From Pocillopora verrucosa (lineage: Eukaryota > Cnidaria > Anthozoa > Scleractinia > Pocilloporidae): a stretch of DNA of 64,000 nucleotides. Position 1 is the stretch's first letter. Each line of letters starts with the position of its first letter. The notes below the pieces were generated by a model. That model was not told the DNA's origin, did no database searches, and worked only from the letters and a program-made list of their open reading frames with translations. Shown here in pieces: positions 39,901 to 50,813 of this stretch. The position numbers were made by a program, and so were the translations under genes. Location of the stretch: positions 22,486,524 through 22,550,523 of the forward strand of contig NC_089319.1 of assembly GCF_036669915.1 (NCBI RefSeq). Reading direction: 5' to 3'.

Positions 39901-42900
39901 ATACCATATATGCTGCAGAACCTCCAGATACTCTGAAGTTTGATGCATTAAAATCCACAGAAAAGACAGTCACGGAAACTACATGTAAAAAGAGCATGGG
40001 GAAAAAATGTCTTGCTTGGCTCCTGAAACTGAAAATAAACAATATAGAGAAGCTGTAAGTTTGACGTCAGTAAGTGTACACAGATCATTACAGACTAAAC
40101 ATTGAACTGATGCGAGAAAAGACAAAGAAAACTTGAAAAAATTAATACCACAGCTCCCTGCACAAGATGAACAGTAATAGATCACAGATGATGCCAAATG
40201 TGGTGGGAACAAGTGAATGGCACACAGAGTGCACCTAAGTGTGTCAATGATGTTCTTATCACCTTCTGATGACTTTTGAGATCTTTTACTTAATAGACCC
40301 ATGGTGACATGGAATCTATTTGTTTTTTTTTAATAAAGAAGAGGCAAAAATTGATAATGATGATGTCATCTCTTTATCTGTCCTTCAAAAGATCATAGTT
40401 AAGAACCAATCAAAATATTTGCATGTTTCAGCTTCTCATATCATTTACCTTATTCATACTTAATTTAGCATGTGCTCAATTTTGCAAATTTGGCAAAATG
40501 GTACTTAACTGGGTTTAACTTTTTGCAATTTCAACAGGCAAATATGAAAATAGGGCCTTGAATTTTGTGAAACAAGAAATGTCAACTTCATTTTCTTTTT
40601 CAAAATGTCTTAACTTTTCTACATGGGTATTAAATTTTGTGCGTGAAAATTCCACAAGGATTTTCCTTCATGAGTCTTAAATTTTGTGATTTTTTCTACA
40701 CCACAAAATGCAAAATGAAGTACATACGAAATTAAGTAGGAATATAGTTATTTTCAACAGATCCACCAATCCTAGTAAAGTTCTTTTGGTTTGAACATTC
40801 TTAACCTTTTGACCCCTAAGAGTGATTAACATCTAATTTCTCCTTACAATTTCTAACCCTCAATCACACTTTAAGGTCACAGGAATAAAGGAAATAACCA
40901 TCAACTAAAGACGCTCTTGATTGTTAAACAAATTCTCCTTGGAAATGTATAGAGATAAGTATAGAGAATGTGTATACTGATGTTGGGGTGTAAAGGTTTA
41001 AACCAAACCCAACAGAAGCAAAAGATCCCATCAGAACAACAAAAAGTATTCCAAGAAGGCAATGAAAACTCATGGTAGATACAAGTAAACATGTACAAAT
41101 TTGAGTCACAACAGGTTTAAGTAAGAGATGTTATTGTTTGTGAAGATGCAGAGAATTTTTATACCATTCAGAAAGAGAAGAGAAGTAAAAGACCTGTGTA
41201 ATCCCAGATATTCTGAATTACTTTTGATACCCAATTAGTCTTTCCCATCCCTCCTAAGGACACTATACGTATTACCTAAATATTTTATTTTAAAAAAACT
41301 CAGTCTTTTGACCGATTCCCCACTTTACACACTCAGTCAAATTAATTGCAAAATACTAAGTGACAATTCTTGTAAACACTTTCTGTTATTGACTTCTTGA
41401 TCAGTGGTGTCATGTCCTTATAGTTACTGCAATTGCAGTCTAGTTTGCTGAAAAAATAATTGCAAAATCTTAAAAATAACATGTGATACCACTAAAAGAA
41501 TGTTTTTGGCCTCCAACAGAGTGTTGACATTTTCCACAGGCTTTCATTGCAACTTTGATTTACATATTCTGCTTACATTGCATGTTTCATTGCATAACAA
41601 AAGGAAATTTCTGGTACATTTTGCATAACACTGAGAAATGAGAGTCTTTATCAAACCGTCAAACAGAGAAAAGTTGCCAAGAGCCTGAGCATAAGAAATT
41701 GAAGTAGCTTGAAATCCCAATTACCTACTTTTCCTTTCAATTTTTCGATGAAGTTTTGGAGTTTGTTTAATCCATAGTAAATCTGATTTACCCATTTTGC
41801 AAAGTGAACTTTCCTATGAATTTCAAAGTCCTCTGTTACATGACTTGCCAGGGGGTTCCATGTTGCGTTTCATTGGTAGGTAGCATGAACGCATTGACAG
41901 GCACTTAAGTGAGGTGCAAAAATCGGGAATTTCTTTAGAGGCCAAAAATTTCAGGTTTTTTAAATGCAAGTTACCTCTGTTAAGACATATTAATATATTA
42001 TATAGATTTATAAGATCTTCATGAAAATTTGCCAGAATGTTCATCAGCTATTAACACACCAAAGTGTGTGAGGCTTTTACGAAATTTTAAATATTTCTCT
42101 CCTGAAGTCCTGGTGACTGACAACAACCTAAATACTTTCTTTTGTCCAACTTCAAATTGATTTTCCCAGGAACCAATAAGATATATAGAAAAAGCCGCAC
42201 ACAATAACTGATAGCCCATTACCTATTGGGTGTTACTGTCCAGTTTGTTTGGAAAGCGGCAAAGGCTTGTAATTCAGTAAAGCAAACACAGTCAGTTTTG
42301 TGTTTTAAGGCTCGCGCGCGGCTATCAAAACAAAAACTGAGAAAAATTATCTATAATTTAAACATTCAAGCTTACTGTGATATAAAGCTTTCTGAGGTTT
42401 CTTTAAAAGTGACGCGCGTGCACGTTGGACGATGTTTGTCCACTAAGGTCCTCAGACATAAAAAACGCTCCTTACAATCGTTCCTCCAGCGAGACTTTCC
42501 GTCTATGTAAATATTTACCTATACCAGCTGTTGATTTAACTCTCGCTCAATGCTTTACTTACCCTCGTATTCGCTTTCTTCCCCAGAATCTAAAGAAGAG
42601 AGCGATCGTACAACTTTCAAGCCAGAAGAAGAATATTGAAGCATGGCTACTTTCAAAGAGCTTAAAATGAAAGATCTTCTCCACGATTAGGGCGACAGTA
42701 AAAAGAACTGTTGACAAAAACGTGTAAATATAGCTGTGGTCTCTTAGAGTCTTTTTCTCCACTGAATGTTCGTCGCTATCGTCAGCTTTTGTGTGAACAG
42801 TGAAACCACTCCATAACGAAGAAATATTGTTGATTCCTTTGTGATTACTGTGAGAATTATGATTTGTATGTTCAGGCGTTCTACTTATGATTTCAGAGAC

Positions 42901-42942
42901 ATCCTCTCCCGACGATAAAGTTCTTGTCCGGAAAGACTCCAT
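36966..42942 (-). CDS. SLC35-like (drug/metabolite superfamily) multi-pass transporter
   Basis: Five coding exons on the minus strand (42563-42942, 39905-40028, 38850-39092, 38114-38263, 36966-37196) join in frame to about 375 residues. A second acceptor six bases inside exon 2 would give 373. The first about 70 residues are hydrophilic and His/Asn-rich (HTNHNSHSNHK). About ten hydrophobic segments follow, the first at about 71-91. The segment LSLALTPAMVLLASWL has the pattern of triose-phosphate/SLC35 transporters around helix 4, and YQLKFSTPLLS resembles the conserved late-helix motif. The probable role is a Golgi/ER nucleotide-sugar or related solute carrier, perhaps near TMEM241/SLC35D; the substrate cannot be read from sequence. 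Introns carry one TIR element, two AACCCTTT repeats and a SINE. It starts head-to-head with ELMOD3. Confidence 0.85.
37265..37461 (-). repeat. tRNA-derived SINE (tRNA-Thr-like head)
   Basis: On the minus strand the head reads as a decayed tRNA. The A box TAGCTCAGTTGG is at 37,440-37,451 and the B box GGTTCAAATTCC at 37,396-37,407. The anticodon-loop position would read GGT (Thr-like), and the acceptor end pairs poorly. An oligo-T/CAGG tail and an AT-rich 3' end follow to about 37,265. It lies in the last intron of the transporter gene, about 70 bp upstream of its final exon. The related copies at 36.4-36.6 kb share the tail. Confidence 0.75.
38303..38513 (+). repeat. AACCCTTT-type short interspersed element, copy 1 (subtype B)
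   Basis: Begins TTAACCCTTTAAATCCC and ends GGGAATTAAAGGATTAA, so the ends are imperfect inverted repeats. It is about 210 bp, non-coding and MITE-like. It sits in a transporter intron, 40 bp upstream (in transcript sense) of exon 4. Confidence 0.7.
39205..39500. repeat. decayed tRNA-related SINE-like repeat, second copy
   Basis: Same order of blocks as 33,225-33,540: GGAGCTTATGCC, a C-rich tract, ACTCCTAGGCAGAGAG, ACACATAAAACACA, then GGTCTTGAGCCCAGACC as a decayed B-box-like end. It lies in an intron of the transporter gene. Confidence 0.45.
39585..39750. mobile_element. 166-bp MITE-like element with terminal inverted repeats
   Basis: Ends of about 43 bp face each other: AGTTGCCAAGCC on the left and its reverse complement GGCTTGGCAACT on the right, followed inward by matching GAGTGAGGCT and GGTGACC blocks, with about ten mismatches. 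There is no coding capacity, which fits a non-autonomous DNA transposon. No clear target-site duplication is seen. It lies in a transporter intron. Confidence 0.75.
40801..41001 (+). repeat. AACCCTTT-type element, copy 2 (subtype A)
   Basis: Starts TTAACCTTTTGACCCC and ends GGGGTGTAAAGGTTTAA, with the subtype-A internal block ATTGTTAAACAAATTCTCC shared with copies at 45.9 and 55.8 kb. It lies in the first intron of the transporter gene. Confidence 0.75.
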
Positions 42943-43302
42943 TCCCTGAATCTTCAAGGAAAATCGGAAGAATATATTACATGTAACACAACGAGAGGGA
43001 AATCGAAAAGTTGAACAGGATCTAAATAGTCACGTGCCACCACGAGACAACGAGGAAGAGAAACGTGTGGTAACACCGAGGGGACCCATAGAGATATTCA
43101 TTGAGCAATGATCTTCAGCTTTTTTCGGGGAATAAAATGACGACAACAGTCGATGAAAGAATTTAAATTATCTAACCACCTATGAATCTAACTCTTCTCT
43201 CTCCTTAAGTTTTTCGGTTCTTTTTTCCTTCTGCTGTATGAAACATTATCCCAACAGTACCCCTGATGTCGTTCAAGAAAATTTACCCGGGAGGGGCTGA
43301 GA
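42943..43302. promoter_or_regulatory. shared (bidirectional) promoter region
   Basis: The 360 bp between two divergent start codons (transporter to the left, ELMOD3 to the right) must contain both promoters unless 5' UTR introns exist. It has no TATA box. A CACGTG E-box at 43,031-43,036 in the context GTCACGTGCC resembles sites bound by USF/TFEB-type bHLH proteins. An AAGATGGCGCC motif (YY1-like) lies just inside the ELMOD3 coding start at about 43,326. Confidence 0.6.
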
Positions 43303-46300
43303 ATGGACCAGTTGTATTCGATCAAAGATGGCGCCCTTAGCACTTTCCCTAACGATATTGACGATCGTTTAACAATGGCAAATCTCAAGAACCGAAAAGC
43401 CGCCCCCGATGATCTTGAAGCAGAAGCAGAAAAGGCTTTTCAGCGGGCTGCTGCTCAGCAAAATCGAAATGAAGATGATGAGTTCGACCTTGAATTTGAA
43501 AGTGCTTTCCAAAATCTTCCGCCAAGTAAAGCTGACGCGAAGTCAGACAGTTCCATTAAGGAGTCGGCCGTCAGTCAAGAGGTGTCTAACGGTCCTTCTC
43601 AGCTTCCCATTAAGACAGAAGGACTGCCTAGTAGTTTGCCTTCTAGTCAAGGGTGAGAGGGAAAATTATTCACCGCAAACTTATCACGATCAGATACACT
43701 TACCAATATTTGTTTGTTTGTTTTTTTTTTTAAGGCTTTTGTCAAGGGTTAGTTTATGTATATTTAGCCTCCGATGTTGAGGTTTCTGTTAACTGATGGG
43801 TGGATACTAATCTTAAATTAATCATTTTGTGCTTGATATCGCTTCATGTGTCGTTTAAGAGCCTACAATCTTAATATTTTTTCAAGGATGGTACAGATTC
43901 ACTCTAAACAGCGTGAAATCAAGACATTTTGTCGGTCTTCTAGATTATACTAAGTGTGGATCTTACTAATTTTGGCGTTACGAATCGAGTATTTAATCAA
44001 TGAATCATTATTTTCACAACATACGGAACATTGTAATTCCCTGTAAATTCAATTTGCTTCAATAAGCTTTAAGTACCAAACTTCAAAACCAATAATAACT
44101 TGAATGAAAATTATGGAATTACTTGAATTGGCAAAATTTCTACCTCTGTTCAGTTATATTCACATGGTGCATGTTTTACAAGCTGTATTTTAAAGGAGTT
44201 GTGGCCAATCTTGTGCATCTTGATAAAGTTAGCCAAGGTTGTCATGTGCGGTGCACTTTAATCTTCTTCTTCTAAAGACATCTTGTGAGGAGCAAAAATA
44301 AAAAAATTATTCTCAGTGGGAAAAAAAATGTTATTTATTGACAACAGGGGTGTATACAGGATTTCATAACCACAGATCCAGGGCAAGGTTTGGTTGCTCT
44401 ATTATTTTCAATTATCTATATTTCTTGGCCAAGAGCGAATCGTATGAATTCAAGAATGCCCTCCCTCTAGTTTACACTCAGGCCTGTCTACTCATTGTGA
44501 AGCCTAACTGTATACTTTAATTTTTACAGATCAAGTGCATCAGAACTGAACAGATACTCTCCTCGCAAAGAAACTACTAATTATTCTGAAAAGGAATCAG
44601 CGTCAACCAGTCCTACCTCAGATCAAATGCGACCTGGTAAACGAAGACGGAGATCAGACAAAGATAATATTCCGCCAGGAATTAGGAAGCTACCTTCACC
44701 TCCAACAACACTTGAACAGGCCCAGATGGAGTGGGACTTAGTGGAAACTGTTCAGCCAGGTACAGTACTCTGTTTGGGAAATGTAACTTAAACCAATGGG
44801 CCAGCAATTTTTCAGACAGTGTTTAGCACAGAGTGGAATAGTGAAAATACATGGACTGTAACACCTCCTTACTCCTGGGTTATGAGAGGGTAGTGTCGGA
44901 CTGATAAGGTTTTTCTTTTGAGTTATAGCTCCTGGTCTTCTTTTAATTGTTCATAGAACTGAGATTAAATATTTTTATGGTTAAACTGAAGTTGGTTCAT
45001 AATGCAGTTTCATGTAATGTCATCTAAACTGTATTGTTATATTCAGCCTTGAGTGTCTGTCCACAAGTCTCACATTGATCTGCTGTCAGATCAATGTTTC
45101 TGCTGAAAAACAGGGTTTTCCATACATTTAATTATGACATTAAAGGGTTTTAAACTCAGACAGGAGACACTTACCGGTATGTGTTCTTGTGGTGTGCATG
45201 TACATACAGGTGTCAACCCAAGTTTCCAAAATCTACTCCTTTATCATTAATATGAATGATACCATCCTCCCTGCTTGTCTCCTCAGTTCATAAAATTTGG
45301 GCCTGCTTGTGTTTTGATAAGGTTTTTTTATTGAAATTATAAAGTGTTCATTGTAAAGGTCTGAACCTTGTCTCAAAATTATTCATTGTGTAAAATACAT
45401 GTGAACTTGTCTCCTCTTCAGTGTCTGTTTTGTTGATTTAAAAGATCTAGAAGGTTTACCGATCAGAGCATCTTTTCCCACCAGGTTTTTGTTCAATAAA
45501 ATGCTCTTAATTGATTTCTTAAAAGGAAGTGGTCAAGCTGGTAGCCGTTCACCTCTTATCACATTCCAGGATGCTATACGTCACTTTCAAACAGCTAGTT
45601 ACCTTGAACAGCATATGTCACACATCAAACCAACTGTCAAGCATCGTGGAATGGCAGCTGTGACGCATAAACTATTTGGTCCACCACAAATGAACAGCAG
45701 CCTTCACTTGGAACGGAATCTCATCTTTGCTCTTGCTTTGTGTATGTTCAAAAATGACGAAACCATGCATAATCAAGTGTTACAGACTATTTATAAAAAA
45801 TTAACAGGCACCAAGCTTGACTGTCCTCGCTATGGAAACCACTGGGAGCTGATTGGTTTTCAAGGTGTGATTGTATTTCTATGGATACATGTAAATGAAT
45901 TAACCCTCCACGCCCTGACCTCAGTTTGCAAATTCTCTGTACTAAAGGTGACAAGCCTCAATAGGGTCTTAAGAATAAAGGAAATGATCACCATCTAGAG
46001 AGGCTCTTGATTGTCAAACAAATTCTCCTTGTCAGTGCCTTAGGAAATGTATAGAAGACTGCAAGGAGAATATGCTTACTGATGTTGGGGTGTGAAGGGT
46101 TATAGAAAAATGTGGGATAAATTCTTCAATCACTCCTTGTAAATTAGATGTACTGTTTTTTGAACTATTTTACAGACTATAGAATTATCACAGTAACTTT
46201 TTACTTCACAATTATATTTTATAGGTCTTGATCCTGCAACAGATCTAAGAGGTTGTGGTTTTCTGGGCCTGTTGACAACACTGTACTTAGTAACTGACCA

Positions 46301-47122
46301 GCGGACCCATGCTCTGGCTTTGGATATCTACAAACTCTCCCAACATGAAACACAGAACTTCCCATTTTCTATCATGTCTATAAACATTACCAGGATTGCT
46401 CTTCAAACTCTAAGAGAGGAGAAGCTGAATAAGTATGTGCCTCCCGCTTCCGATCAAGCGTTTTTATATGCTGTAAATTGCGTTATCTACGTTGAGTTAC
46501 ATGCGTTACTAGGTTTTGGCTGACTGCAATGTTATGGGCCACATGCACGGGGAGATTTTAGTTTTGTGTGAGTTTGTGTGTTGAAAAATTGCGTTTCGGT
46601 TAGGACACATGTAATTTGGAAATCAGCTGGTGGTTTTAGTTCGTCAACTCGACAGAGTAAGTTCAAATGCTTTTATCTTGAAAATATTCACATTATATCG
46701 GGGGAACAGAAGGGCATCCTTTTTACGTTTTATCACTTGTAAGAGACCAACGCCATTATTGTGCCACTTTTGAATGATTCCAGTTTTTCTTTTACAGGCC
46801 ATGCAACCGCCGCCGTCAGGTTCTGAACGTTTTTGTTGAATTCTACGCCGCTATTTTTGTCCACGTCTACCAGGTCTGGAAACATCAACATAAGACTATC
46901 AGTGACTCAGGGTTTGTGCTCAGGGAAGCAGAGAAACTCGCCAAAAAGCGACCGCGTGACCTGCATAGAAACCTGGAACGAGCATTAGCCGATCGTCAGG
47001 GTTTGATCAAAGTCGACGAAGACAACTTTTCTCCGAAGGCGAAACAGCCCGACATACTTGATAAGTTCGCTGGAGTTTGCGATCTACAAGTAGATGAAGA
47101 GGAGGAAGTTCATCTGGTGTAG
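43303..47122 (+). CDS. ELMOD3: ELMO domain-containing protein 3 (GAP for ARF-family GTPases)
   Basis: Exons 43303-43652, 44530-44759, 45526-45864, 46225-46432 and 46798-47122 join in frame to 483 residues. The N-terminal 190 residues are acidic, Ser/Pro-rich and probably disordered. The ELMO domain starts at about 200 and includes the family-typical RNLIFALALC, QTIYKKLTGTK, YGNHWE-IGFQG and DPATDLRGCGFLG; R315 in DLRG is the conserved arginine required for GAP action in ELMOD proteins. ISDSGFVL and a Lys-rich segment close the domain, then an acidic tail (DEEEEV). Human ELMOD3 is about 380 residues; the extra length is N-terminal. Known role: GTPase activation on ARL2/ARF proteins, with links to cilia and actin in vertebrates. 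Intron 3 holds one AACCCTTT repeat. Confidence 0.95.
45900..46102 (+). repeat. AACCCTTT-type element, copy 3 (subtype A)
   Basis: Starts TTAACCCTCC and ends GGGGTGTGAAGGGTTA. Its internal sequence is closely similar to copies at 40.8 and 55.8 kb (AAGAATAAAGGAAATGATCA, CAAATTCTCCTTGTCAG). It lies 36 bp after the exon 3 donor of ELMOD3. Confidence 0.75.
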
Positions 47123-47560
47123 TGTTTGAGAATTAAGAACAAAATTATGAGATCATAGTATTAGTAAATAACGAGAGCAGCCAATGAGAAGTTAGAAGGA
47201 AAAGTATGTAAACGAGAAAACGCGAATGGCTGAGACGCGATTGGTCGAAGGAATGGTGTGAGTCCTCTCAACCAATCACAGTGCGCAGTGAAACATAGCA
47301 AATAGAAATTGTGGATTTCTTTCAACATTCAAGTGTCCACTGCTCAAGGAGCTTTTATCGACAAAGTGTTCGAATTCAGAATTCTCATCTGGTCATGGGA
47401 CTCCTGACGAGCAGTGTTTGCCCTCTACTGAACGCTCAAGTTCCTAAAGAGAATTATAATATTTATATAAACCAGGTAGTGCTAGCTGTACAGCTGCAAT
47501 ATGTATAGAAATCGAGTACTATTAAAGTCACCCCACACAAGGAACTCTGCTTTTTTTATT
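47123..47560 (+). other. 3' untranslated region of ELMOD3
   Basis: A variant polyadenylation hexamer ATTAAA lies at 47,521-47,526 and is followed from about 47,563 by a strikingly GT/T-rich stretch (TTTGTGTATGTTTGG and onward), as expected of a downstream element. The mRNA probably ends near 47,545. Confidence 0.5.
47521..47526 (+). terminator. polyadenylation signal ATTAAA, ELMOD3
   Basis: Common variant of AATAAA, about 400 bp after the stop codon, with a long GT-rich region beginning about 40 bp downstream. Confidence 0.5.
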
Positions 47561-48182
47561 TCCACTTTGTGTATGTTTGGTTTTGCTTTGTATTTGTTTT
47601 TGTTCGTTTTTGTGTTTTCGTTTTGGTGGTTCTTCTCTTTATCTTTTTGCTTAATATATTTTTGTGTCAGCAAGTTTGGTCGAAATGGGGAGTTGTTCAA
47701 AGAATGAAAACTTCAACACTTTTCTTGCCCAATGCCGTTAGCCATCGCTTTTTGCACAGTACAGTAAGACCGTAACCAGGCCATGTTGGATTAAATTGTG
47801 TAATTGAGAACTTTATATCAAAGCACATTTTGGAGCAGACTTTGCTTGTTTTTTTTTTTCTCTGAATTTTTAGGGGCACGATTCCGTGGCAATATCAGCT
47901 GAACCATTATCTGAACAAAAACTCTCTTCAGTCCCTCGAACACAGGAGTTTTGAAATTAATGGCGACATTGATATCAGTTGATTCTGATCAATAACTCTT
48001 GAAGGAGAACGAATATCAAAGCCTTCTCTCAAAGTTAAGTGTGGAACTGTACGATGTTACCGTAAAAATAGACACACTGAAAACATCTTTATCTGGTAAC
48101 TGAAGGAAGTATTTTTATGGCGCAATATGTTATCTTTTAATTAAGTCAGATACATTCACTCCTAACATGGTAGCCGACTCGG

Positions 48183-48249
48183 ACTCAAATCTAAGTTTGA
48201 TTGCTTATAATGACTGAGTCATTATGAGCAATCAAACTTAGATTTGAGT
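48183..48249. repeat. 67-bp near-perfect palindrome
   Basis: Arms 48,183-48,215 and 48,217-48,249 are reverse complements with one mismatch around a single central G. There is effectively no loop, so in double-stranded DNA this is a cruciform-forming palindrome and not a stem-loop transposon. The flanks do not continue the symmetry. Confidence 0.9.
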
Positions 48250-49650
48250 GTAGCTGCTGGATTGAGGCTATATCAAGCCTCTGCTTATGTCGATTTACGG
48301 CGATGAATACGGAAAAATTGAATTTGAAATTTTGGCAATATTATATCGCGTGTGTTTTTCTTGGACTCATCAGACCTTCAACCGTAATTCCTTAACTAGA
48401 GTTCTGAATATCACTTTGAAATTAAAAGTTTTTGGATATTAAGCAAATTGTAGTTATCATGTCATAACATAAATTACGTTTAACTTCACTTTCTATGAAA
48501 TCGGGGTTTCGATCGTTTGAACTGTGAAGTTTCTTCTATTGGGCGTTTTATATTGAATCAAGGAGAGCATTTCCCCTGCAGGAGTTTTATGTTAGTTTTT
48601 ATAAAAATGTTTATGTAGTGGTTGTCTGGAACAATTCGAGAAAACACTGATTGTCGCAAATTCATTACCATAGTTACAAATTAATTCCTTGGAAAATAAA
48701 CGAAAATACACGAATATAGCGAGTCTGTTACATAACACTTTGATGTCAAAAATTGCTCCGATAAATAACTGAAGTGAGAAATACCTAGTGACATGCGCAG
48801 TTTCTAATTATAAAGTTGAGACTGATGCAAGAATAAACTTATGGGGTTGCTAAGAATTTACAAAGGAAGTCGGACTTAAAATTTATCGCCATCCTCTTTG
48901 GTTTCTTTCGCGGTTTCTGTTTCTATTCGCTGATAGACACAATATTCTCAAGTTTGAATTTACCATGCAACATTTTCTGAAGCAATATTCCGATAAATAC
49001 CGTTAACCTTAAAGAGATGGTCTCTAAAATATGAGAAACTTCCAAATTCACACACATTATGTAACGTTCTATGCCGCTTTCTGTAGAGTAACTCAGCTTT
49101 TGACCCTAGCAGTTGGGTGATATGATATTCCAATTCCCTTATTCTGTGTTCAAATGGTTTGCATTTTCGAGAATGATGTTTTACCTTCTGTGCACTAAAA
49201 AGGGCGAATATTTGTAATATCAGTGTTACTAATTGGTGTTATCTCTCCGCCTCGAACGCAGTGCGAGATAAATGTAATCCTTTGTATAGAGGCAGAATAT
49301 GAAAGAATTAGCGCCGTGTCAGCAAACCATGCCCAATATTCATGTCAATCCTTCCGCCCTTTTCTGTATTCGTTGAACTGTGCTGCATTCTTGTCCTGTG
49401 ATAAAATCTGATCTTTCCAAAAACGCCAACTATATGGTAATTAAGAGGTGCTTAGTCATCAATACGAGCATAAAGAACCTTCTGCGACACTGAATATCAC
49501 TTAGCATTGTTACTTAAGAGCCCACTTGAAATTTCAAAGAAAGAATTTTCTATGAAGCTACCTTAAAGAGCATGTAAATGGAATCTTTTGGTTCTATTAT
49601 GTCAATCAGTTCTAAGTGAGAGTTTCCTCGAGCCTTAGCACTTCGTCGGC
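48250..49650. other. gene-free stretch upstream of the small secreted gene
   Basis: Intergenic AT-rich DNA. No clear TATA box was found near the downstream ATG and no repeat was recognised. An in-frame TAG five codons before the next gene's ATG (49,636-49,638) shows that the coding frame does not extend into this region. Confidence 0.5.
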
Positions 49651-50813
49651 ATGAATCTTCGCACCACATTTCTCTACATGTCAGTTTTTATTGTGGTTAG
49701 TTCGGCATATCGTTTGAGTCGCTTCCAAAGCCACAAAAACGAAGGAGATCCGTGGGAAAGAGAAGAAAATCCCGACCGCGATTTTCTATACCGAAATCTC
49801 GGGTAAGACATTTTCGTCTAAACTTTTACAATGGTTTTTCGTTTCAACTCTTCTTCAGTTAATCCCATAGGCATTTGTTTCTCTCCTTCAAGATTTGTCA
49901 TATTATAACTGCTTGATTCGAAAATTCAGATGACAAGTTGTTTTGTTAAATTTCGTTTGCCTTTTTCTTTCGGCTCTCTCTTCCTATTGTCTCACGTTGT
50001 GAATAAATTAAATCAAATGTTTTTTCCTTTTTGCAATTTCTTTACATGTAAATTGAGACAATCTGAAAATTTCTTCGAAAATATTTCCCCATATTTTGTA
50101 GACTTTATCAGCGTTGCTTCTCTTCATAGAATTCCGCGGAAAGGTCTTTGAATCAAGACGATCGTGACGCTGCGATTTAATTTTGCCATGAATTGAGATA
50201 CTCAGTAATTAGGGGTGCACAACAATTCGAAAATATTTATATTTCCAAACCGAGAGAGACTAAAGTCTATAGCAAATTTGTAAGTTGGCAAGAAGTAATC
50301 ATCCACTGCGACATTTTTACAAAAATCGCGCCTCTAATGCAGGTTGAATTACAATGAGGTAATGTTACTGTACGTTTTCACACTCATATGCAAGTGGGAC
50401 CAGTCCTCTTTTCTTAATTCCCTAGCCCTCAGAAAACTAGAAAGGTAATGCGTAGTATCTTCAATAGTCTACTAAAGTTTTGAATATTCTATCTGGACCG
50501 AAATAATGAGTTAAAATATATGACCTAAGATTACTCCTTTGCTTTACTTACTTGTAGGGTGTTAAATTACAATGTGCTAGAGACCCCACAAGTCACCCCT
50601 CCCCCGCCACGCCCATACGTGGGACCCAAGAATGGAAAGTACAAATACAAGTACTGGAAGAAGAGGCCCAACAGACGGCGACCGCAAGAAACTTCTGAAT
50701 CGGAGTCAGATGACGAAAAAGAAAGTGTTGAGATGGAGAAGAAGAGATTTTCTGATGTGATGCGACCTCCCTCTCAGAGATGGATTCTTTATGGGAAGAC
50801 CATGCTTATTTGA
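49651..50813 (+). CDS. small secreted basic protein, candidate peptide-hormone precursor
   Basis: Two exons (49651-49802, 50558-50813) join in frame, with donor GTAAGA and acceptor CTTGTAG, to 135 residues. Residues 1-20 form a good signal peptide (hydrophobic core YMSVFIVVV, likely cleavage after SSA). An acidic segment follows, then PPPPRPY, then a Tyr/Lys-rich run (KYKYKYWKKR), an acidic Ser/Glu/Asp stretch, and a C-terminus with KKR (112-114), FSDVMRPPSQRWILY, then Gly-Lys (130-131). In neuropeptide precursors this layout means prohormone-convertase cleavage at KKR and amidation at Gly. No domain or cysteine pattern is present and I recognise no homologue. It could equally be a structural or matrix protein. 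The start is fixed by the in-frame stop just upstream. Confidence 0.7.

Noticed and set aside
40145..40302. Minus-strand open frame starting MGLLSKRSQKSS with a donor-like end
   Set aside because: Its exit phase does not match the next exon, it has no convincing acceptor, and its translation is not membrane-like, unlike the rest of the transporter.
40924..41109. Hydrophobic minus-strand open frame that looked like a transporter exon
   Set aside because: It overlaps an AACCCTTT repeat and lacks a usable acceptor. Transporter exon 1 (donor GTAAGT at 42,562) and the exon at 39,905-40,028 already join in matching phase without it.
47482..47775. Three overlapping open frames on both strands rich in Phe/Val or Lys/Asn
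   Set aside because: They come from the GT-rich tract downstream of the ELMOD3 polyadenylation signal; composition alone explains them.
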